From positions 12,409 through 40,941 of the forward strand of contig FR901953.1 of the NCBI GenBank assembly GCA_000438255.1: a stretch of 28,533 bases of DNA. The letters run 5' to 3'. Positions 15,890-22,863 of the stretch are shown piece by piece. The number at the start of each line of letters is the position of its first letter. The first letter of the stretch is position 1. Both the position numbers and the translations under genes were made by a program. The notes below the pieces were generated by a model. The model ran no database searches and was not told the origin of the DNA. It was given only the letters and a program-made list of their open reading frames with translations. Source of the DNA: Clostridium sp. CAG:389 (GTDB lineage: Bacteria > Bacillota > Clostridia > TANB77 > CAG-508).

Positions 15890-17339
15890 TTAAAATTCCT
15901 CCAAAAGTCTCTTTTCATCACATTTTCCATTTGTATTTAATGGAAAATTCTTAATAATTTTTATTTTTGGACACATATAGTCTGGTATTTTTTTCTGCAA
16001 GTCTTGTATAATTTCTAATTCAGTTTTATTTACATTGTCTTTTAAACTTACGAATGCAATTATATTTAAAACCTTGTCATCATTATTAGCATTTCTAATT
16101 ACCACAGCCTTATTAATATAATCTAATTCTTGCAAATTTTCTTCAATATCTGTAAGTTCAATTCTATAACCTTTGAACTTTATTTGCCTATCTTTTCTTG
16201 CTTTATAGTATAGCATACCATTTTTTATATACCCTAAATCACCAGTTAAATATGCTTTTTTTCCATCATAATCAAAAAAAGAATTATTTGAGATATTTCC
16301 TACATATCCATCTGCAACACTTTCACCTGTAATTAGTATTTCTCCAATTTTTCCATCATGCATTTTATTTCTATTTTCATCCACGATATATATGCTTACA
16401 TCTTTTTTTGGAAATCCCACAGGTACATTTTCGCTACTTAGCATATCTTTACTTATATGGGTGCTTGTAACTGCAAAAGTGCATTCTGTTGGTCCATAAC
16501 TATTTATTATCTGTAAGCTGTCAAATCTAGAATATAATTTATTAATAGTTGATTTTAATAATTTTTCTCCACAAAATAAAATTGTTTGTAGATTAGGCAT
16601 TAATTCTTTTCCAAATGACCTATCTAACAGCAATAAATCTACAAATGAGGGAGTGGCTACTAAAAGATTTGCTTGACTTAAATTTAATTGTTCAAAAGTT
16701 TTATTAAAATCTAACCCGTAAAATTTCATTTATTATATAATGCTCACTTTCACTTATCAAACTCAAATATAAATCTGCAACCGATAAATCAAACGAAAAA
16801 TTTGCTTGATTAAGGACAACACCTTTTCTTATTTTTGTTATATTTTTTAACCAATTTATACAAGAGTTCAAATTTTTATAAGTTATTTTTACGCCTTTAG
16901 GAACTCCTGTACTTCCTGATGTAAAAATAATATAGTAAATGTTATCTGGTTTCAAATATATATCATTTATCTCATTATAACTATCTTCATTCATTATCTC
17001 ATAAATTTTTTCTTTTGATATATTCTTTCCTATAATTAATAACGGATCTATTTGTTTTATAATTTTTTCCACTCTTTCTTTAGGCATACTATTATCTATT
17101 GGCACATAAGTCATTCCGGCAAAAGAACATGCTATAAATGTTGCTTTCATATAAATTTCCTTGTGTCCATAAACGACAACGGGCTTTTTTTCTTTATTTT
17201 CTTTTAATAAAAAGTGATATATATTGCATACGAATTTATATAGTTGTTTATAAGAATAGCTTTTATTGTTTATTGTATATGCTTTATTACTAGATTTTTC
17301 TTTTAATATTTTTAATATATCATCTAAAATCATATTCAC
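15890..17339 (-). pseudogene. dltA: D-alanine-D-alanyl carrier protein ligase (DltA-like), frameshifted
   Basis: Adenylates D-Ala and loads it on DltC. The N-terminal half (17339-16704) has the ATP loop 'FTSGSTGVPKG' (139-149) and 'FSFDLSVADLY'. The C-terminal half (16729-15890) continues with 'ATPSFVD', 'SYGPTECTFAVT', 'TGDLGYI', 'KGYRIEL' and the catalytic-Lys end 'NTNGKCDEKRLLEE'. The halves are in different frames. Skipping one base in the AATAAATG stretch near 16730 restores a 480-residue protein of normal length. The second half has an ATG at 16729 but no clear ribosome site, so split translation is unlikely. Upstream, GTG at 17339 overlaps the vanW TGA (GTGA); ATG at 17333 with AGGGTG before it is the other candidate start. 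Confidence 0.75.
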
Positions 17340-18170
17340 ACCCTAATTTCTTCTTTTGGTATTAAATCATAATCATACATAACTTGTGAATGATTATCTA
17401 ATATCAATTCTTTTTTTATTTCTTGATTTGTCTTTTTATCAGTAGTTATTCTATATACTTTACTATTTCTATAAAAAATTCCATATTTGTCCTTAGAATA
17501 ATGATTATCTTCTTCTATAATCTTATATTTTTCTTTTAAAGGAATTGTACTTCTAATTTCTCCATAAAGAAATGTGTCATCTAGCCATACTCTTATTTGA
17601 ATTGGATATTCCGTAGTATTTTTAAATCTGTAATCTAATGCTTTATAACTAATTGAAGTTCCTGTTCCAAAAGGGACTCTTCTTTTTACATCTGGAAATA
17701 AGGCGTCTGAATGATGATGCAATTCAGTGACTTTTAAAGGTGTATGTAATACTAACCAATGTATCATATTAGCCATTTGACATAAGCCTCCGCCAATACC
17801 CTTTTTTATTTGACTATTACTAATAACTAAGCCATCTAAATATCCTTTTCTTTTTGTTGCATTTCCTACTAAATTCCAAAAAGAAAATTCTTCTCCTGGA
17901 TTTACAATTATTCCATCTATCTTTTGACTTGCTAATTGTAAGTTTTTAACTTTGTTTTTTTGTAACCCGCATATCTACTCCATGTAATTTTCTAAGTAAA
18001 ACTTTGGCATCTCCTTTCCAGATATATTCAAAGTTTTCTTTATTTTTCTTTTTGGCAAATTTTTTTCCGTTCTTAAAATCTATAAAATCTTTCTTTTTAG
18101 CTTCTTTAAATAGGGATATTTTATAAGCAATTGGTCCATATTCACAAAATAATTTTCTTTTCTTTTCCAT
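17336..18170 (-). pseudogene. VanW-family protein, frameshifted in a poly-A tract
   Basis: VanW-family protein of unknown biochemical role, found with some vancomycin-resistance clusters and widely in Gram-positives. From the ATG at 18170 (AAAGGAT upstream): 'KLFCEYGPIAYKISL', and 'HGVDMRVTKK', then a premature TAA. In the +1 frame the family sequence goes on at once: 'NKVKNLQLASQKIDG', 'NPGEEFSFWNLVGN', 'GIGGGLCQMANMIHWLVLH', 'TELHHHSDALFPD', 'VPFGTGTSI', to 17336. The shift lies in seven As (- strand; Ts at 17955-17961). Six As would restore a full protein of about 277 residues. It could be decay, slippage-based phase variation or a homopolymer sequencing error. It is the first gene of the vanW-dltA-dltC operon. 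Confidence 0.8.
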
Positions 18171-18215
18171 TTTATTTGGATCCTTTCAATATTTTTCGTA
18201 TTAATAGACAATTTT

Positions 18216-18244
18216 ATTATAGCATTAAAATTTTTACTTTGCAA
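18216..18244 (-). promoter_or_regulatory. promoter of the vanW-dltA-dltC operon
   Basis: On the - strand, TTGCAA (18244-18239), a 17-base spacer and TATAAT (18221-18216) lie about 46 bases before the vanW ATG. The promoter looks intact although two of its three genes are broken. Confidence 0.7.
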
Positions 18245-18310
18245 CGATGTGTCTGTTGAGTTTTTTAGCAATTATTTTATTTATTTGTTATTAGATATTT
18301 GGTTAGGCAT

Positions 18311-18350
18311 ACAAAAAATAAACAACTTTCATTTTTTGAAAGTTGTTTAT
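18311..18350 (-). terminator. terminator of the tRNA-His/tRNA-Gln unit
   Basis: A 14-bp perfect stem (18318-18331 with 18337-18350) has a 5-base loop. On the - strand it is followed by a T-rich stretch ending TTTTTGT. It lies 5 bases after the tRNA-Gln CCA end. Confidence 0.85.
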
Positions 18351-18355
18351 ACGAA

Positions 18356-18430
18356 TGGCTGGACTGGCTAGATTCGAACTAGCGCATGCCAGAGTCAAAG
18401 TCTGGTGCCTTACCGCTTGGCTACAGCCCA
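18356..18430 (-). tRNA. tRNA-Gln (TTG)
   Basis: 75 bases including an encoded CCA (18356-18358). The acceptor arm TGGGCTG pairs with CAGTCCA (one G-U). The anticodon stem CCAGA/TCTGG holds the loop CTTTGAC, anticodon TTG. The T-arm has TTCGAAT. Discriminator G. It reads CAA and, by wobble, CAG. Confidence 0.95.
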
Positions 18431-18438
18431 ATATATAA

Positions 18439-18516
18439 TGGGGTGGAAGATGGGACTCGAACCCACGGTCTCCAGTGCCACAAACTGGCGCGTTAACCAA
18501 CTACGCTACATCCACC
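18439..18516 (-). tRNA. tRNA-His (GTG)
   Basis: The anticodon stem CCAGT/ACTGG holds the loop TTGTGGC, anticodon GTG. The acceptor arm GTGGATG pairs with CTTCCAC with one T-T mismatch at 6:67. The extra 5' G (G-1, base 18516) faces discriminator C, the histidine identity feature. CCA is encoded (18439-18441). It lies 8 bases upstream of tRNA-Gln(TTG). Confidence 0.93.
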
Positions 18517-18551
18517 ATAGTTTTATCCGTGCTTGTTCTTGGCACTTTTTT

Positions 18552-18581
18552 ATTTTAACTCATTTATTATTGATTTGTCAA
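18552..18581 (-). promoter_or_regulatory. promoter of the tRNA-His/tRNA-Gln unit
   Basis: On the - strand, TTGACA (18581-18576), an 18-base spacer and TAAAAT (18557-18552) lie about 35 bases upstream of tRNA-His. A lone TATAAT on the + strand (18604-18609) may serve the 18652 gene, but it lacks a -35 at proper spacing. Confidence 0.7.
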
Positions 18582-18651
18582 GCATATTTCGAAAATTTTT
18601 TAATATAATTAAAAAAAAGGCTATTAATTTGAAAATTGTGGAGGGAAGGGT

Positions 18652-19038
18652 ATGGAGAATTTACAAATAAAAGAAAATAATGTGTTAAAAAATATAATGA
18701 AAGGAGTATTAATAGCTCTAATAACAACTATTTTGTTACTACTTATTTTTTCTATTATTTTAACATATACAAATATAGAAGAAAATGTTATAAATCCAGT
18801 AATAATGATAATAACAGCAATAAGTATATTAATAGGAAGTTCAATAGGAAATGTTAAAATAAAGAAAAACGGACTTATGAATGGTGGATTAATAGGAGGA
18901 ATTTATATATTAATAATATATCTAGTATCTAGTATTTTAAATTGGAACTTTTCTTTGAATTTGCAATCAATTATAATGATAATAACGGCATTTATATTTG
19001 GAATATTAGGAGGGATAATTGGAGTAAATAGAAAATAA
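18652..19038 (+). CDS. small membrane protein, TIGR04086 family
   Basis: A 128-residue integral membrane protein with four hydrophobic segments at about residues 17-38, 46-64, 75-93 and 104-124, and Gly-rich turns ('GGLIGGIYI', 'GILGGIIGVN'). This pattern matches the TIGR04086/YrzE family of Firmicutes, whose function is unknown. GGAGGG at 18640-18645 supports the ATG. Its last codons and stop lie inside the 5' arm of the long-hairpin repeat that begins at 19031, so the hairpin is part of its transcript and may end or stabilise it. Confidence 0.75.
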   Translation: MENLQIKENNVLKNIMKGVLIALITTILLLLIFSIILTYTNIEENVINPVIMIITAISILIGSSIGNVKIKKNGLMNGGLIGGIYILIIYLVSSILNWNFSLNLQSIIMIITAFIFGILGGIIGVNRK

Positions 19039-19165
19039 GAAAAATTTTGTTCCGAGTGGTGATATATCAATATTTTTAGTCAAAAACATATCTGGGGTCT
19101 ACCATTGGGTCTTTGACTTTAAATATTGATATATTACCACTTGGAACAAAATTTTTCTTATTTTC
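19031..19165 (+). repeat. long-hairpin dispersed repeat, copy 2
   Basis: The 54-nt arms 19031-19084 and 19112-19165 pair at 52 of 54 positions (50 Watson-Crick, 2 G-U); the outer 23 bp are perfect. The 27-nt loop (19085-19111) differs from copy 1 at one base. The core 19052-19144 matches 8366-8458 at 87 of 93. The outer stem differs from copy 1 in sequence but still pairs. It begins inside the upstream gene's stop region. The stretch 19166-19214 up to the promoter holds only a short TTGTCG repeat. Confidence 0.88.
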
Positions 19166-19214
19166 ATGGAACAGATATTACTTGATCTTGTCGGTTTTTG
19201 TCGAAATGTTTTTG

Positions 19215-19243
19215 TTGACAAATCAAAAATTCCGAAGTATAAT
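19215..19243 (+). promoter_or_regulatory. promoter of the TasA-like operon
   Basis: TTGACA (19215-19220), a 17-base spacer and TATAAT (19238-19243) make an exact SigA consensus. The predicted 5' leader is about 110 bases long. Confidence 0.88.
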
Positions 19244-19281
19244 CAACTTACATTTTCATATTTTTTATAATTTAATTCAAA

Positions 19282-19305
19282 AAGCGGTTCATATGAACTT
19301 TGCTT
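19282..19305 (+). promoter_or_regulatory. palindrome in the TasA-like operon leader
   Basis: GTTCATATGAAC (19287-19298) is a perfect 12-base palindrome, flanked by AAGC (19282-19285) and GCTT (19302-19305), which also pair. It lies about 40 bases after the predicted start site. It could be an operator for a dimeric regulator or a leader RNA hairpin. Confidence 0.45.
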
Positions 19306-19363
19306 AAAAATCTAAAATCTAAAAAAATCCAAAAACAAAATTTAATAAAAGGGAGGAATGCTA

Positions 19364-19951
19364 TTGAAAAAGAGTAAAAAAATAGTATTAATAGTTATTG
19401 CAATTGCTGCAATATTAGTATCATTTATAGGAGGACGAGCATATGCTAAATATATGTCCAAAGTTACAGGAAATGGAACAGCAGATGTTGCTAGTTGGAG
19501 TTTTAAGGTAAATGAAAATGCAGAAAAAATGCAAACAATTTCATTAAAATCAACCATAAATAATAGTACATTAGTAAACAACAAAATTGCACCAGGCACA
19601 GCTGGAACTTTTCAAATAAAAGTAGATGCAACAGGTGCAGATGTTGGAATTAATTATAATGTTAAATTTGAAAATGAATCCAAAAAACCTACAAATTTAA
19701 AATTCGAATATGATGGAAAAACATTTAATTCATTAACAGAATTACAAGATCAAATAATAGGAACTATTAATTCAAATGACAATGAAAAAATCAAAACAAT
19801 AACAATAGCTTGGAACTGGAAATATGAAACAGGTTCAACACCACAAGAAATTGCAAAAAATGATAAATTAGATACAGACGAAGCAAAACAAATTAAAAAT
19901 TATACATTTGATGTAATTGTTTCAGGAACACAAGTTATGCCACAAAGTTAG
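19364..19951 (+). CDS. TasA/camelysin-like secreted protein (probable fibre subunit)
   Basis: About 195 residues. The N-terminal signal peptide ('KIVLIVIAIAAILVSFIGG') ends in 'AYAKY', the site typical of SipW-dependent TasA/camelysin exports, followed by a beta-rich domain with 'NKIAPGTAGTFQIKV', 'PTNLKFEYDG' and 'ITIAWNWKYETG'. TasA forms biofilm fibres in Bacillus; a structural surface role is inferred. GGGAGG (19351-19356) is only 1 base from the ATG at 19358 but 7 bases from an in-frame TTG at 19364, so I take TTG as the start. It is first of four co-directional exported proteins after a consensus promoter. No SipW-type peptidase is in the window. Confidence 0.78.
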   Translation: MKKSKKIVLIVIAIAAILVSFIGGRAYAKYMSKVTGNGTADVASWSFKVNENAEKMQTISLKSTINNSTLVNNKIAPGTAGTFQIKVDATGADVGINYNVKFENESKKPTNLKFEYDGKTFNSLTELQDQIIGTINSNDNEKIKTITIAWNWKYETGSTPQEIAKNDKLDTDEAKQIKNYTFDVIVSGTQVMPQS

Positions 19952-20004
19952 AATAAAAATAAAAAATATGAAAATGTTATTTTTATAAAAATATGGGAGG
20001 ATAA

Positions 20005-20574
20005 ATGAATAAAAAAGAAAATGCAAAATATATGGATGTACCAATAATCCAAAAAGGAAAAATATATAAAAATGAAAGCAAAGATGGTAAAAATGGAAAA
20101 TTACTAACAGCTACATTAGTGATTATAATTGTAATACTATTAATGTTTTGTGGATATAGTATGGCTAAAATTATAGGTGAAGTAATAATAAGGGGACAAG
20201 CTCAAATAGCTGAACCAATATTGGTTATTGAAAATAATCCGAGTATAGATATTACAGAAACAAAAAAATATGGAGAATACTGTTTTAAAGTGAAAAATTA
20301 TAATGAAGAAAATAAATTATCAGAAACAGATTTAAAATACTATATTGAAATATTATCAAATTTAGATGATTCAATAAATATAGAATTATATCAAAATGAA
20401 AATAAAATAAATCTAATAGATAATAAAACAGAATATATAAAAATTTCTAAGGATAAGAAAGAAGAAAGAAATTACAAAATAAAAATAACATATGATAAGA
20501 ATAAGACAAATACAATAAATGATATTATGGAAAAAATTCAAGTAAGAGTTCATACAGAGCAAGAAAAGGCATAA
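20005..20574 (+). CDS. TasA-like membrane/secreted protein, second in operon
   Basis: A 189-residue protein with a hydrophilic Lys-rich N-terminus of about 30 residues, one hydrophobic segment (about 33-52, 'LLTATLVIIIVILLMFCGYS') and a 'SMAKIIGEVIIRGQAQIAEP' stretch that parallels the 'AYAKYMSKVTGNGTADVA' junction of the preceding protein. Its soluble domain is a Lys/Asn-rich beta-type domain ('YCFKVKNYNEENK', 'YYIEILS', 'YKIKITYDK'). The long cytoplasmic head suggests it stays anchored, possibly as a fibre base or assembly factor; that is inference. GGGAGG at 19994-19999 sets the start. It lies 53 bases after the first subunit gene. Confidence 0.65.
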   Translation: MNKKENAKYMDVPIIQKGKIYKNESKDGKNGKLLTATLVIIIVILLMFCGYSMAKIIGEVIIRGQAQIAEPILVIENNPSIDITETKKYGEYCFKVKNYNEENKLSETDLKYYIEILSNLDDSINIELYQNENKINLIDNKTEYIKISKDKKEERNYKIKITYDKNKTNTINDIMEKIQVRVHTEQEKA

Positions 20575-20583
20575 GGTGATGGT

Positions 20584-21210
20584 ATGAAATATAAAGAAAA
20601 ATTAATAAAACTGATTCTTATTCTAAGCTTGGTAATCATATTTTCAATTATATTTTTAAATACTAATTTTTCAAAAGTACATAAAAATGATGATTTTTTA
20701 TTCCTAAAATTATTTTTTAAAGGAGAAGATATTAGTACACAAGTAAATAGCTCAAAACAAATAAATCAAGAAAAATATATTTTTAAAGTTAATTACAAAA
20801 ATATGAATTTTAAATCAATAAATTTATTAGATACATATGATAAAAAAACTTCTATCAATGAAAAGATAGCACCTGGAACAAAAGGGAGTTTTTACATTCA
20901 ATTAAACTCAAATCAAAATTTAAAATATCAAATAAAATTCCAAAGTATTAATGAAAAACCTAAAAATTTAAAGTTTAAAGCATTACAAGGTGAAAAACTA
21001 TTGGCAGAATCAAATACATTAGAAGGATTATCTGAAAAATTATATGGATATATCAGAAAGAATGAAGAGATTAATATAAATGTATGTTGGTATTGGGATT
21101 ATGAAGAAAAGATTGATACAGATATTAATGATTTTCAAGATACTATTGATTCACAAAATATAAGAAAATACCAATTTAATGTATTTGTATTAGGTGAAGA
21201 AGAATGGTAG
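20584..21210 (+). CDS. TasA-like paralogue, third in operon
   Basis: 208 residues with an N-terminal hydrophobic signal/anchor (about residues 8-26, 'LIKLILILSLVIIFSIIFL'). The soluble part is clearly paralogous to the first operon protein: 'NEKIAPGTKGSFYIQL' matches 'NNKIAPGTAGTFQIKV', 'KPKNLKFKA' matches 'KPTNLKFEY', 'NVCWYWDYEEK' matches 'TIAWNWKYETG', and 'IRKYQFNVFVLGEE' matches 'IKNYTFDVIVSGTQ'. The signal lacks the 'AYAKY' cleavage motif, so it may remain membrane anchored as a minor or terminal subunit. It starts 9 bases after the previous stop with AAGGTGATG as ribosome site. Confidence 0.7.
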   Translation: MKYKEKLIKLILILSLVIIFSIIFLNTNFSKVHKNDDFLFLKLFFKGEDISTQVNSSKQINQEKYIFKVNYKNMNFKSINLLDTYDKKTSINEKIAPGTKGSFYIQLNSNQNLKYQIKFQSINEKPKNLKFKALQGEKLLAESNTLEGLSEKLYGYIRKNEEININVCWYWDYEEKIDTDINDFQDTIDSQNIRKYQFNVFVLGEEEW

Positions 21211-21225
21211 GAGGTGATAGAAATA
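21209..21225 (+). promoter_or_regulatory. strong SD with no normal start codon at proper spacing
   Basis: AGGAGGTGAT (21209-21218) is a near-full anti-SD match, but 8 bases after AGGAGG lies ATA (21223-21225) rather than ATG. The only in-frame GTG (21214) lies inside the SD itself. Either ATA is used, or GTG is used with a poor upstream SD, or an ATG was lost by a G-to-A change. Confidence 0.55.
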
Positions 21226-22581
21226 AAAAATAAATTTTTTATTAGAACTATTATATGTTTGTTAATAGGAGTTTTTATAATATTTTCATATTCAACTATA
21301 TATGCAAAATACATATTTCAAAATGAATTTTGTGTTGCAAATTTAAATATTGATAGAACTAAACCCAAAATAGAATTAGTTGATATAAAAAATACTAATT
21401 CGAAATATACTAATTATGCAAATAAAACACATATTATAACAGTAAGAATAAAAGTTACGGACAAGAATTTAAAAGAAGTTTTTCTTGATAATGAGCATGT
21501 GAGAGTAAAAATAAGTGATAAAATTGTTAAAAATGTAAATATAAAATATAATAAAATTCAAGACATAGAAAATGGAAAAATATATGATATTGAATTAAGT
21601 AGTTTACAAGGAAATGGAATACTTAAATTAGATATTTTAGAAGGAACTGCAAAAGATTCTGGAGAACTTGAAAGCGATTTGTTAGAAATCAATACAAAAA
21701 TAACTATTGATAATATTGCTCCAACAGGAGAACTTATAGAAAATAAAATATCAGATGGTAAAGTAAATGCTAATATAAAATTAAGTGAACAAATAAGGAA
21801 AGTTGAAGGCTGGAAGTTTTCAAAAGATGGATTAAATATAGAGAAAGAATTTACAAATAATATATCATATGAATTACCAATTGTAGATTTTGCAGGAAAT
21901 AATGGAAGTGTTACAATTAATATAACAAAAGCTACATATATTAATATTGTCTATGCTTCACACAATTCAATGGTGGGCTGGTCATATGGATATGGAAATT
22001 ATGATATTGCAGGAAAAAATGCGATAGCTGAAAATCCTATTTATAAAACAGAAGCATTAGCATTTAATATTAGTGGAAATGTTGATGATGATTTTGTGCA
22101 AGGAAGTTCATATATTTATACACATTGGGGTGAAGGTAGTTATGGAAAATGTAAAACTTCTAATGTTATATATAATTATGGATATAATCCATTGGACGGC
22201 TCTTTTAAGTCTATGAAATCTTCTGATTTGGTAACAATGCAAGAAAAAAAATATTTTCAATTAGGAGGTAGTGGAATAAATAGTGATAGAAATACAGATT
22301 TAAATGGAAATAATCCAATACCTACTGTTGTTGCAGGACAGTATAAATATGGAATTTCAGGTATAAGGTTTAAATTGAAAGATTATTCGTATTTCTCAAT
22401 TGTTTATCAAATTTTTGTTGATAATGTTGGTTGGATTAAGACTAGTTCAAATGGCCAAGAGTGTATGTATGCAAAAGATAAACCAATGTCGGCTTTTAGA
22501 ATTGCTTTGGTCCCAAATACAGAGAAACAATATGTTATTGATACTTGGAACAAAGATGTTGGTACTTCTAATATAAAATAA
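21214..22581 (+). CDS. large secreted surface protein, fourth in operon
   Basis: About 455 residues from GTG 21214 (452 from the ATA at 21223). The signal peptide ('TIICLLIGVFIIFSYSTIYA', then KY) repeats the 'YAKY' junction of the TasA-like proteins. A middle part of Ig-like beta domains follows ('IITVRIKVTDKNLKEVF', 'IDNIAPTGELIENKI', 'PIVDFAGNNGSVTINITKA'). The C-terminal third is Gly/Tyr/Trp-rich, with 'IVYQIFVDNVGWIKTSSNGQ' resembling a clostridial ChW-type repeat, though only weakly. It may be an adhesin or cap associated with the fibre. It begins 3 bases after the previous stop. The family is not identified with certainty. Confidence 0.7.
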   Translation: MIEIKNKFFIRTIICLLIGVFIIFSYSTIYAKYIFQNEFCVANLNIDRTKPKIELVDIKNTNSKYTNYANKTHIITVRIKVTDKNLKEVFLDNEHVRVKISDKIVKNVNIKYNKIQDIENGKIYDIELSSLQGNGILKLDILEGTAKDSGELESDLLEINTKITIDNIAPTGELIENKISDGKVNANIKLSEQIRKVEGWKFSKDGLNIEKEFTNNISYELPIVDFAGNNGSVTINITKATYINIVYASHNSMVGWSYGYGNYDIAGKNAIAENPIYKTEALAFNISGNVDDDFVQGSSYIYTHWGEGSYGKCKTSNVIYNYGYNPLDGSFKSMKSSDLVTMQEKKYFQLGGSGINSDRNTDLNGNNPIPTVVAGQYKYGISGIRFKLKDYSYFSIVYQIFVDNVGWIKTSSNGQECMYAKDKPMSAFRIALVPNTEKQYVIDTWNKDVGTSNIK

Positions 22582-22744
22582 ATGTATTGCTTGTGCGGTA
22601 CTTTAAAATAGTATAGTGTCAAATTTTATACTAAATATAATTTTTGTTATGAATTGAAATTATAAATTGAATTTTTTAAAATTTAGTTTATATGGTTATG
22701 GACAAAATTATTGAATTGTGATAGTATAAGACTAGATTCTATAT

Positions 22745-22819
22745 TGGGGTATCGCCAAGCGGTAAGGCATCGGACTCTGACTCCGACATTCCTGTGTTCG
22801 AATCACAGTACCCCAGCCA
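22745..22819 (+). tRNA. tRNA-Gln (CTG)
   Basis: 75 bases with encoded CCA (22817-22819). The acceptor arm TGGGGTA pairs with TACCCCA. The anticodon stem TCGGA/TCCGA holds the loop CTCTGAC, anticodon CTG. The T-arm has TTCGAAT. Discriminator G. It lies between the fibre operon and the variable-protein gene; the 163 bases before it are AT-rich with a weak 7-bp hairpin (22609-22633) and no clear promoter. Confidence 0.93.
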
Positions 22820-22863
22820 AATTTTCCTTATTTTGTAATTGTAATATGAAAGGAAGAATAAAT

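Noticed and set aside
18303..18608. Open frames on both strands over 18303-18608
   Set aside because: They are readings through tRNA-Gln and tRNA-His and their terminator and promoter.
19113..19307. Open frame of 64 codons after hairpin copy 2
   Set aside because: It begins in the 3' arm of the hairpin, runs through the promoter and leader, has no ribosome site and no recognisable protein features.
22609..22633. TAGTATA/TATACTA hairpin after the fourth surface gene as a terminator
   Set aside because: Weak seven-bp AT stem with an 11-base loop and no T tract directly after it.
22711..22863. 51-codon N-terminal extension of the variable-protein gene
   Set aside because: It runs through tRNA-Gln(CTG); a good ribosome site and leader peptide fix the start at 22864.
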